Shown here: in pieces, positions 54,354-62,406 of the stretch
Position numbering within the stretch: position 1 is the stretch's first letter
Layout of the letters: each line of letters opens with the position of its first letter
The notes under the pieces: generated by a model
The model's input: the letters and a program-made list of their open reading frames with translations, nothing else
Told to the model about the DNA's origin: nothing
The model's database searches: none
Translations under genes and position numbers: made by a program
DNA from: Streptomyces sp. NBC_00234
GTDB taxonomy: Bacteria > Actinomycetota > Actinomycetes > Streptomycetales > Streptomycetaceae
Direction: 5' to 3'
Length of the DNA stretch: 64,000 bases
NCBI RefSeq assembly: GCF_036195325.1
Contig: NZ_CP108101.1
Span: 1,612,001-1,676,000 of the forward strand

Positions 54354-54372
54354 AAACTAGCGCCGTTAGTTT
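54354..54372. promoter_or_regulatory. Operator AAACTAGCGCCGTTAGTTT before the aldehyde dehydrogenase gene
   Basis: AAACTA..TAGTTT arms with CG/CG inside. The 17-bp core AACTAGC-GCC-GTTAGTT lines up with the complement of the 48283 site (AACTAGC-AGT-GCTAATT), sharing AACTAGC. It is 68 bp from the gene start, in an A+T-rich spot of the 315-bp divergent gap 54287-54601, which otherwise holds only the promoters described here. Confidence 0.6.
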
Positions 54373-54585
54373 TTGGGCGCCAGGGAGCCGCCGGAGACGC
54401 CCGTCACTCCCGGCGCCACCGGGCCGGGGGCGGTTCGCCCGCGGCGGGTTCCGCGGTGCGGGAGAAGCACTCCGACACGAAGGCGACGCCATGACCCCCC
54501 GCAGCTCTCGCAGCCGACCGACCCCTGACCGGTAGCGCACATTCCGCCGGGACCGTGCCCTCGCCACGAGCACAGCCCCGGTGGT

Positions 54586-54591
54586 TAAAGT
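54586..54591 (+). promoter_or_regulatory. -10 hexamer TAAAGT of the SARP-like regulator
   Basis: Fits TANNNT and lies 10 nt before ATG 54602, so the mRNA would begin within a few bases of the start. No ribosome site is seen. Confidence 0.4.
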
Positions 54592-54601
54592 GGCTGCACT
54601 C

Positions 54602-57600
54602 ATGGAAGCAGCACATCCGTACGAAACGGCACCGAGCACCCAGGACGGACCACCGTTGCTCCGTGTGTACCTTTTCGGCGGATTCAGGGTAGATCGTGAC
54701 GGCGGATCCCCCATCTCCGACAAGTGGCCCCGGCCCAGCGCCCGCGCCCTGGTGAAGCTCCTCGCGGTCTCCCCCGGACACAGCCTCCACCGTGAGCAGG
54801 CCATGGAGATCTGCTGGCCGGACGCCGACGCCCAGGCGGCGCTCGGCAGTCTGCGGGTCGCCCTGCACGCGGCCCGCCGCGCCATCGAGCCCGAGCTGGC
54901 GCCCCGCGCCTCCTCGTCCTATCTGACCGGCGAGGGCACCCTGCTGCGGCTCGACCCGCACTCCGTGGTGATCGACGCCGACGTCGCCGAGACCCTCGCC
55001 GAGCGTGCGCTGGCCGGGGGGTCGACCGCCGCGCTGGCCACCGCGCTCGCGGCGTTCACCGGTGAGCTGCTGCCGGAGGACCGGTACGCCCCGTGGGCCG
55101 CGCTCCGGCGCGAGGAGCTGGCCGCGCTCCGCGACCGGGTACGCCTCGCGCTCGCCGAGGCCCATCTCGCGGAGGGCGAGACGGAGCTGGCCACCGAGGT
55201 GGCGCTGCGCGCCCTGGCCACCGCGCCCGCCGAGGAACGCGCGCACCGGGTCCTGATCGACGCCTATCTGCGCCAGGGGCTGCGCCGGCAGGCCGTGCGC
55301 CAGTACCACCTGTGCCGGGAAGCTCTCGACGCGGAACTCGGCGTGCGCCCCGGGCCCGCAACCGAGCGACTGCATCTGCTCGCGCTGGACGCCGCGTCGG
55401 CCGTGCTCCCCGTCGCGTCCGCCCCCGTCCTGCCCGCCGCGATCCGCACCCCGCCCGGTCCCCCGCTGCGCGGCAGGACGGACGAGCTGGACCTCCTGCT
55501 CGCCGCCGACGGACCGCCCGTGCGGCTGATCGGCGGCGAGGCCGGAGTGGGCAAGACACGGCTGACGGCGGAGGCGGCGCGGCGGGCGGCCGGAGCCGGG
55601 ACGACCGTGCTGTGGGGCGCGGGCCACGACGCCGAGGGGCACACCCCGTACGGCGTCTTCGTGGAGGCCCTGGACGCCTGGCTGGCCGACCGGCCGCCCG
55701 CCGAGCGGGCCAGGATCGGTGGCGAATACCCCGAACTCGCTTCGCTGCTGCACTCGCTGGGCCAGATCGGGGCAGGTGCGGAACGCAGCCCGGAGGAGGA
55801 ACGCGACCGGTTGTTCCGCGCCGCTGCCGGGCTGCTGGGTGATCTCGCGGCAACCGCCCCCGTCCTGCTCGTGCTGGACGATCTGCACGCCGCCGACACC
55901 GGCTCCTACCAGCTGCTGAGCCATCTGGCCCGGCGCGCGGCTGCCACCGGGGCGCGCTGGCGGTTCGCCGTGACGTACCGCGCGGAGGAGCTGGACGCCA
56001 CGGACCCCCGGCGCACGGCACTGGACACACTGGTACGCCAAGGGCTCGCGCGCCCCGTGGAACTGGGGCGGCTGGGGCGCGCGGAGTGCCTGGCGGTCGC
56101 CGAGGACGCGGGCGCGCGGACCGGGCTCGACCGGGTCTGGGAACTCTCCCTCGGCAACCCCCTGTTCGCCCTGGAGCTGGCCCGGACCGTCGGCGAGGGC
56201 ACCGATCCGGCCGAGCTCGGCGCTCCGGAGGGCGTGCGGCAGCTGGTCGCGGCGCGGCTGGCGCGGCTCGGGCCCGCGGCGCGGCGGGTGGTCGAGGCGA
56301 TATCGGTGGCGGGCGGGGGCGCCGCCCTCTCCGAGGTGATGGACGTCGCCGGCCACGGACTGCACCCGCCGCTCTCCGCCGCCGAGGCCACGGATGCCGT
56401 GGACGCCGCGGTACTGGCCTCCGTGGTGGAGGAACGGCCGGTGGTCGTCGGCGGACAGCCCATGCCGGGACTCGTCTTCCGGCATCCGCTGGTACGGCTG
56501 ACCTGTTACGACAGGCTGTCCGCCGCCCGCCGCAGACAACTGCACTCCGCGTACGCGGAAGCGGTCCTGCGGCGCAGGCCCGACGCGGTCGACACCCTGG
56601 CCTCGCACCTGACGCGCGCCGACGACCCGCGGGCGACCCACTACCTGCGGCAGGCCGCCGAGAGGGCCGCCGCGGTCTGCGCCAACGACACGGCCGACCG
56701 CTACTACGCCGAACTGACCGCCCGGCTGGACGCGTTGGCGGCCGACGCGGCGATGGCACGGATCGACCGGGGAGCCGTCCTGCGCCGGATGGCCCGCTAC
56801 GGGGAAGCGACCGAGGTGCTGCGCGAGGCCCTGGACGACATGGTCCGGCGGGGCGACCGGGACGGGCAGGTACTGGCCGCCGCCCGGCTGGCCGAGGTCC
56901 TGGTGAAGTACCGCGCGACCGACGAGGGCGAACGGCTCGTCCGCACCTATCCGCCGCAGCCGCAGACCCCTCCGCTGACCACGGCGAACCATCATCTGGC
57001 GGCGGGAGTCCTCCAGTTCGTCACCGGGCGGTACGAGGAGGCGCACGCCTCGGCATGTACCGCGCAGCTGGCCGCGGACTCCATCCCCGGGAGCGGACGG
57101 CGCGGGCTGCTGGCCCGGGCACTGGGGCTCCAGGCCACCTCGCTGGGGATGGCGGGACGACTGGCCGAGGCGCGGCCGGCCGCCGATCTGGCCCTGCCGC
57201 ACGCGGAGGCGTACGGCGATCAGGAACTGCTCGTCACCATCCTCTCGGTGCTGCGGGAGCACGCCCGCCGCTCGGGCCGGCTCGCCGAGGCGGTCTCGAC
57301 CGGGCAGCGGGCACTGCGGCTCGCCGAGCACACCGGGGACCCGACTGCCGTCGCCTTCGAGCGTGCCAATCTGGCCGAACTGCACCTGCTGCTGATGGAG
57401 TTCGACGCGGCCCGGGAGCATGCGGAGGCGGCGGTACGGGAGACGGGCGAGCGCAACGAGTGGTGCACGCCGTACGCCCTCGCCGCGCTGGCCCGGGTGC
57501 GCGTCAGGATCGGTGAGACGGGTGCCTCCGAGCTGCTGACGCGGGCCGGGGAGGTGGCCGTGGCGCAGGCGGACCGGCAGGCGATCCACGAGGTGCGGAC

Positions 57601-58066
57601 CGCGCGGGCCGAACTGCTCCTGCTCGACGGCCGGCCCGCGGAGGCACTGGCCCTGCTCACCGGCGCCCCGGGCCCGGGCGCCGCCCATCTGATGGCGTGG
57701 GCGGAGCTCCTGTCGGGCCGTCCCGAACGGGCGGCGAACCTCGCGGCGGAGGAGACGGCCCGCGCGGAACGCACCGGCGAACGCCTCGCGGAGACCGAGG
57801 CCCGTACGGTCCACGCGGCGGCGCTGGCCGCGCTGGGCCGGCCCGGGGCCGCGGAGGCGGAGTTCGCCGCGGCCGAGGTCCTGGCCACGGAACTCCCGTA
57901 TCCGGCAGGAACATTCCGGGTCACCCGCGCGCGTGACCTCCCCGCACCCGCACCGACCGGCCCATCGGCGGACTCGGCCCCGGCCGCCGAACCGGGCCCG
58001 CCGTCCGGACCGCGCCCGCCCGGGATGCCGGGCCGCGCCGGGATACCCAGGCCGCCCCGCGCCTGA
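54602..58066 (+). CDS. AfsR/SARP-type ATPase regulator with TPR tail
   Basis: 1154 aa from ATG 54602; a GTG 21 nt upstream is possible. Domains: winged-helix Trans_reg_C (about 20-95; LRVYLFGGFRVDRDG, ALVKLLAVSPGHSLHREQAMEICW), bacterial transcriptional-activator BTAD (about 120-255), an AAA/STAND ATPase with Walker A GGEAGVGKT (311-319) and Walker B VLLVLDDLHAAD (421-432), then TPR-like helical repeats to the C-terminus with a Pro-rich end. Such proteins activate secondary metabolism or other operons in response to ATP/ligand. No biosynthetic cluster is beside it in the window. Confidence 0.9.
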   Translation: MEAAHPYETAPSTQDGPPLLRVYLFGGFRVDRDGGSPISDKWPRPSARALVKLLAVSPGHSLHREQAMEICWPDADAQAALGSLRVALHAARRAIEPELAPRASSSYLTGEGTLLRLDPHSVVIDADVAETLAERALAGGSTAALATALAAFTGELLPEDRYAPWAALRREELAALRDRVRLALAEAHLAEGETELATEVALRALATAPAEERAHRVLIDAYLRQGLRRQAVRQYHLCREALDAELGVRPGPATERLHLLALDAASAVLPVASAPVLPAAIRTPPGPPLRGRTDELDLLLAADGPPVRLIGGEAGVGKTRLTAEAARRAAGAGTTVLWGAGHDAEGHTPYGVFVEALDAWLADRPPAERARIGGEYPELASLLHSLGQIGAGAERSPEEERDRLFRAAAGLLGDLAATAPVLLVLDDLHAADTGSYQLLSHLARRAAATGARWRFAVTYRAEELDATDPRRTALDTLVRQGLARPVELGRLGRAECLAVAEDAGARTGLDRVWELSLGNPLFALELARTVGEGTDPAELGAPEGVRQLVAARLARLGPAARRVVEAISVAGGGAALSEVMDVAGHGLHPPLSAAEATDAVDAAVLASVVEERPVVVGGQPMPGLVFRHPLVRLTCYDRLSAARRRQLHSAYAEAVLRRRPDAVDTLASHLTRADDPRATHYLRQAAERAAAVCANDTADRYYAELTARLDALAADAAMARIDRGAVLRRMARYGEATEVLREALDDMVRRGDRDGQVLAAARLAEVLVKYRATDEGERLVRTYPPQPQTPPLTTANHHLAAGVLQFVTGRYEEAHASACTAQLAADSIPGSGRRGLLARALGLQATSLGMAGRLAEARPAADLALPHAEAYGDQELLVTILSVLREHARRSGRLAEAVSTGQRALRLAEHTGDPTAVAFERANLAELHLLLMEFDAAREHAEAAVRETGERNEWCTPYALAALARVRVRIGETGASELLTRAGEVAVAQADRQAIHEVRTARAELLLLDGRPAEALALLTGAPGPGAAHLMAWAELLSGRPERAANLAAEETARAERTGERLAETEARTVHAAALAALGRPGAAEAEFAAAEVLATELPYPAGTFRVTRARDLPAPAPTGPSADSAPAAEPGPPSGPRPPGMPGRAGIPRPPRA

Positions 58067-58103
58067 GGGCACCGCGCCGGCCGACGGCCGCGCCACGCCC
58101 TGC

Positions 58104-59465
58104 CTACACGTCCAGCCCCGGCACATCCCTCGGCAGCGGGCAGATCCGCCTCCCGTGGTGGTCGAAGACGTACAGGTGCGCCAGGTCGACGAGAAGCGGC
58201 ACCTGCCCGCCCCGGCGCAGCCGCATGTCCGGCCCGGTGCGGACCACGAGGTCGCCGGCGGTGAGCGCCGGACGGTCGGGGCCGCGCGGGGCACTCCGCT
58301 CGGGACCCGGTTCGTCGAGGACGACGACGGGCCCGCTGACGTGCCCCGTGGCGCGCTCCCGAAGCCGTTCCAGGACCCCCACTCCCGTACCGCCCCCGCC
58401 CCCGGCACTGCGGCGCCGCCGCACGCCCGGCCGCGGCCGGGCCGATTCCAGGTCGGGCACCATGGCCGGCTGCGAGCCGGTGTTGAGGTGGACGAGCGCC
58501 TCGTGGCCCTGGTACTCCACGTGCTCGACGATGCCGCTGAGCGCGACCTCGCCGGGACGGGCGTGGCTGGGCGGCGCGATCCGCACCGCTTCGGAGCGCA
58601 GTCCGACGATGATCTCCCGGCCCTGCTGGATGCGGAGCAACTGATGGTCGGGGCTGAGCGGTTCGGGCAGGGCGAGCCGCTGCCGGCCGAGGTCGATCGA
58701 CATCCGTCCCTCCAACGGCGCGTGGACCACGGCCTGGAGCAGATTGATGCGCGGGGTGCCGATGAACGCGGCGACGAACACGTTCTCCGGCAGTGCGTAG
58801 ACCTCGCGCGGGGTGCTCACCTGCTGGAGCACTCCCCCGCGCATCACGGCCACCCGGTCCCCGAGGGACATCGCCTCCGCCTGGTCGTGCGTCACATAGA
58901 CCGTGGTGACACCCAACTCCGCTGTCAGCTGGGCGATTTCGGCCCGGAGATGGTTGCGCAGCTTCGCGTCGAGATTGGAGAGCGGCTCGTCCATCAGGAA
59001 GGCGGACGGCCTGCGCGAGATGGCCCGCCCCATGGCGACACGCTGGCGTTCGCCGCCGGAGAGCTGCGCGGGGAAGCGGTCCAGCACGCTCTCGATGCCC
59101 AGCATGCGGGCCGTGGACTCGATGCGCTCGTTGTTGTCCTGCCGGGGGTTCTCCAGCTTCAGCGGAAAGCCGATGTTGGCGCGATTCGTCATGCTCGGGT
59201 AGAGCGCGAAGTTCTGGAACACCATGGCCATGCCGCGCTCGCGCGGGGTCATGTGGTTCGCCGGTTCGCCGTCGAGCAGCAGCTCGCCGTCGGTGATCTC
59301 CTCCAGGCCCGCGATCATGCGGAGCACGGTCGATTTCCCGCAGCCCGAGGGGCCGAGCAGCACCACGAACTCCCCGGGTTCGATGGAGAGCGAGAAGCGG
59401 TCGACGGCGCGCGGGGCCCGTCCGTACGCCTTGCTGACGTGGTGCAGGGAGATGGCGCGAGTCAT
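58104..59465 (-). CDS. ABC transporter ATPase of MsiK/UgpC type, orphan
   Basis: 453 aa, longer than the usual 370-380. ATPase motifs: GPSGCGKST (38-46), Q-loop FQNFALYPSMT, signature LSGGERQRVAMGRA, Walker B AFLMDEPLSNLD and THDQAEAMS. C-terminal TOBE-type regulatory domain is interrupted at about 345-400 by a low-complexity Arg/Gly insertion (RPRPGVRRRRSAGGGGG). No permease or binding protein gene is adjacent, so it may serve several distant sugar importers as MsiK does, or be a lone copy. Confidence 0.88.
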   Translation of the reverse strand: MTRAISLHHVSKAYGRAPRAVDRFSLSIEPGEFVVLLGPSGCGKSTVLRMIAGLEEITDGELLLDGEPANHMTPRERGMAMVFQNFALYPSMTNRANIGFPLKLENPRQDNNERIESTARMLGIESVLDRFPAQLSGGERQRVAMGRAISRRPSAFLMDEPLSNLDAKLRNHLRAEIAQLTAELGVTTVYVTHDQAEAMSLGDRVAVMRGGVLQQVSTPREVYALPENVFVAAFIGTPRINLLQAVVHAPLEGRMSIDLGRQRLALPEPLSPDHQLLRIQQGREIIVGLRSEAVRIAPPSHARPGEVALSGIVEHVEYQGHEALVHLNTGSQPAMVPDLESARPRPGVRRRRSAGGGGGTGVGVLERLRERATGHVSGPVVVLDEPGPERSAPRGPDRPALTAGDLVVRTGPDMRLRRGGQVPLLVDLAHLYVFDHHGRRICPLPRDVPGLDV

Positions 59466-59599
59466 GGGATTCCGCCCGGCAGGGTGAAGGGAAGGCGCGG
59501 CAGGGAGCGGCTGCGTGGCCTGAAGTTAGCCCACTGGACGGGGTGTGGGAATGACTCGCGCGAAGGTTGGGGAGAGCTAAGTCCCGTGGGCCACAAGTG

Positions 59600-60847
59600 T
59601 CAGGTGTGGTTCCGTTTCGTCGGGGTGCACGCCGTGCGCGGAGCGGGCACGGAGGGCGTCGCACGGGCGGTCCGGCCACCGCCCCGCAGACCGAGGCCCG
59701 CCGCCCCCAGGAGCAGTGCTCCGAGCATCACGAACGGCGCCGCGGTCCCGGCGAATCCGGCGATCAGCCCGGCGGACGCCGGGGCCGCCACCTGCCCGAG
59801 CCGGTTTCCGGTCAGCCGCAGGGCGAGCGCGGTGGAGCGGGCCCGCTCCGGAGCGGCCTGGACGACGGTCGTCATCGACAGCGGCTGTCCGACTCCGAGG
59901 CAGAAGCCGAGCACGGCGAGCATCACGGCGAGCGCCCACACGGGGACGGGCAGGGCGATGCCCGCGCAGAGCACCCCGGCGAGCAGACAGGTCGTGGTGA
60001 GGAGCGCGGTACGGCCGAGGAGCCGGAGCATCGGCGTCATCGCCAGACGGCACGCGATCGTCGCGGCGGCGCGGAGACTGAGCAGCAGTCCGACGGTGAC
60101 GGGCGCGATGGAACGCTGTTCGCCGACGACGGGGAGATAGGCCGTGAGGATGTCGGTGGCGGAGAGCACGGCGAGGCTGATGAAGATGCCCGCGGGTACA
60201 CCCCGGGTGCGCAGGATGCGGCCGACGGGCACCTTCGCCGCCCGCTCACCGCGGGGCCGGGAGGGTGCGCGGTGTTCGATGCGCCAGAGGGAGACGAAGG
60301 CGAGGGCGGCCACCGCCGCCGAGACGACGAGGGCGAGCGCGCTGGTGCGGGCCATGGCGCCGTCGTCCGGGGAGACGACGTAGCCCGCGGCCATCGGCCC
60401 GACGAGCTGGCCGAGCGAGGCCCCGATGGTGAAGTGCCCGAAGTTGCGGTCCTGTTCGGCGGGGGCCGACTGGCGGGCGACGATCGACTGGGCGCCGATC
60501 ACGAAGCAGAGGTGTCCGAGTCCCATGACCCCGCTCCAGGCCGCCATCGCCGGGAGGGAGCCCGCCGTACCGCTGAGGGCGCAGCCCCCCGCGATCAGGA
60601 CCACGCCGAGCGGCAGCAGGGGTGCGCACCTGCCGTGGTCCGTGCGGCGGCCGAGGGGCACGGCGGCGAAGAGCGGAAGGAGCGCGTACACACCCGTGAT
60701 CACGCCGATGGCGCGTTCGTCCGCACCGAGCGAAAGGGCCCGGTAGGAGACGGCCGGCCGCGCCATCGACACCGCCCCCTGCGCGAAGGAGAAGGCGATG
60801 ACGAGACGGAGCAGCCAGCCCCTGCCGGGCCCGGTCGGACCGTCCAT
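59600..60847 (-). CDS. MFS transporter
   Basis: 415 aa from ATG 60847, twelve membrane helices in two halves (LLRLVIAFSFAQGAVSMARPAV, and GIFISLAVLSATDILTAYLPVVG in the second). Carries MFS loop VPLGRRTDHGR. Start overlaps the CitMHS stop by one base (TGATG), so it is translated with the citrate transporter. Probably efflux or organic acid related. Confidence 0.87.
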   Translation of the reverse strand: MDGPTGPGRGWLLRLVIAFSFAQGAVSMARPAVSYRALSLGADERAIGVITGVYALLPLFAAVPLGRRTDHGRCAPLLPLGVVLIAGGCALSGTAGSLPAMAAWSGVMGLGHLCFVIGAQSIVARQSAPAEQDRNFGHFTIGASLGQLVGPMAAGYVVSPDDGAMARTSALALVVSAAVAALAFVSLWRIEHRAPSRPRGERAAKVPVGRILRTRGVPAGIFISLAVLSATDILTAYLPVVGEQRSIAPVTVGLLLSLRAAATIACRLAMTPMLRLLGRTALLTTTCLLAGVLCAGIALPVPVWALAVMLAVLGFCLGVGQPLSMTTVVQAAPERARSTALALRLTGNRLGQVAAPASAGLIAGFAGTAAPFVMLGALLLGAAGLGLRGGGRTARATPSVPAPRTACTPTKRNHT

Positions 60848-62271
60848 CAGATGATGCCGAAGAGGATTCCGGCGCCGAGGACCACCAGCGAGGTGAGCGC
60901 GGCCCACTTGACGGTGAACTTCGTGTGGTCGCCGAACTCGACCTTCGCCATGCCGACGAGTACGTAGACGGCGGGGACCAGCGGCGAGGACATGTGGAGC
61001 GCCTGGCCGACCAGGGAGGCGCGGGCGATCTCCAGCGGGGAGACGCCGTGGGCGGCACCCGCCTCGGCGAGGACGGGGACGACGCCGAAGTAGAAGCCGT
61101 CGTTGGACATGAAGTACGTCAGCGGAAGGCTCAGTACACCGGTGACGATGGCCATGTGCGGGCCCATGCCCTCGGGGATGGCACCCACGAGCCAGTCGGC
61201 CATGTGCTCGACCATGCCGGTGCCGGTGAGGACGCCGGTGAAGACGGCGGCGGCGAAGACCATGCCGGAGACGTTGAGGACGTTGTCGGCGTGGGCGGCG
61301 ATACGGGCCCGCTGGTCGGGCATGTGGGGGAAGTTGACCGTGAGGGCGAGCGCCGCACCCAGCAGGAAGAGCACCGGGATCGGCATCAGTTCCATGATCA
61401 TCGCGGTCAGCAGCACGACGGTGAGACCGGCGTTGAACCAGTAGAGCTTGGGGCGCAGCGTGGCGCGGTCGGGGTCGAGGCCCTTGAACTCCTCGTCGTC
61501 CCCGTCGTCGTCGGTCCCGTCGTCGCCGGTGGCCGGGAGTTCGGCGTCCGTACCGCCGGAGCCCGGCCCGGAGCCCTTGCGGAGCCGGTCGCTCCCGCCG
61601 CCCGCGCCGACGAGGACCGTCTCGGGCTCGGTGACGAGCACATCGTCGAGGGAGAGCGTGCCGAGCCGCTTGCGCTCACGGCGTCCGAGGACGAAGGCCA
61701 GGATGAAGACGGCGAGCAGCCCGACGGCCAGCGCCGGGATCATCGGTACGAAGATGTCGCCCGCGTCCAGCTTGAGCGCGGTCGCGGCGCGGGCGGTCGG
61801 CCCGCCCCAGGGAAGGGTGTTCATGACACCGTTGGCGGTGGCCGCCACGCCGGTCATCACGACCAGGCTCATCTTGAGGCGCTTGTAGAGCGGATACATC
61901 GCCGAGACCGTGATCATGAACGTGGTGGAGCCGTCGCCGTCCAGGGAGACGATCGCGGCCAGCACCGCCGTACCGACGACGATCCGCATCGGGTCTGCCT
62001 TGCAGAAGCGCAGGATGCCCCGGACGATCGGGTCGAAGAGGCCGACGTCGATCATGACGCCGAAGTAGACGATGGCGAACATGAGCATCGCGGCGGTCGG
62101 CGCGAGATTGCCGACGCCTTCGATGACGTAGTCGCCGAGCTTCGCTCCCTGCCCGACGGCGACGCAGAACAGTGCGGGGATCAGGACCAGCGCCGCGATC
62201 GGCGACATCTTCTTCGTCATGATCAGGACCAGGAAGGTCGCGATCATGGCAAATCCGAGGATTGTCAGCAT
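60847..62271 (-). CDS. CitMHS-family divalent metal-citrate transporter
   Basis: 474 aa, about 12 helices. N-terminal MLTILGFAMIATFLVLIMTKKMSPIAALVL and VSLDGDGSTTFMITVSAMYPLY are the CitMHS signatures. A long acidic cytosolic loop (about 215-265: GGTDAELPATGDDGTDDDGDDEEF) is unusual in length. Symports citrate-metal complexes with protons. Paired with MFS gene. Confidence 0.9.
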   Translation of the reverse strand: MLTILGFAMIATFLVLIMTKKMSPIAALVLIPALFCVAVGQGAKLGDYVIEGVGNLAPTAAMLMFAIVYFGVMIDVGLFDPIVRGILRFCKADPMRIVVGTAVLAAIVSLDGDGSTTFMITVSAMYPLYKRLKMSLVVMTGVAATANGVMNTLPWGGPTARAATALKLDAGDIFVPMIPALAVGLLAVFILAFVLGRRERKRLGTLSLDDVLVTEPETVLVGAGGGSDRLRKGSGPGSGGTDAELPATGDDGTDDDGDDEEFKGLDPDRATLRPKLYWFNAGLTVVLLTAMIMELMPIPVLFLLGAALALTVNFPHMPDQRARIAAHADNVLNVSGMVFAAAVFTGVLTGTGMVEHMADWLVGAIPEGMGPHMAIVTGVLSLPLTYFMSNDGFYFGVVPVLAEAGAAHGVSPLEIARASLVGQALHMSSPLVPAVYVLVGMAKVEFGDHTKFTVKWAALTSLVVLGAGILFGII

Positions 62272-62406
62272 GTGGGGTACCTAACGTTCACCTTTGAACT
62301 CCCACCGGAGTCGGCGGTCCGGATGACGTTAGGGCTCCCTTCACGGCGTTAACAAGATGTTGACGTGCGAGCAATACGAGCAAAACCCCAGGTCAACGAG
62401 TTGTTG

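Noticed and set aside
54602..58066. Antibiotic cluster next to the SARP-type regulator
   Set aside because: No PKS, NRPS, terpene or RiPP genes in the window around it.
54404..58408. 1334-codon open frame on the minus strand
   Set aside because: It is antisense to the SARP-type regulator and has low-complexity Arg/Gly/Pro content; it results from high GC third positions.
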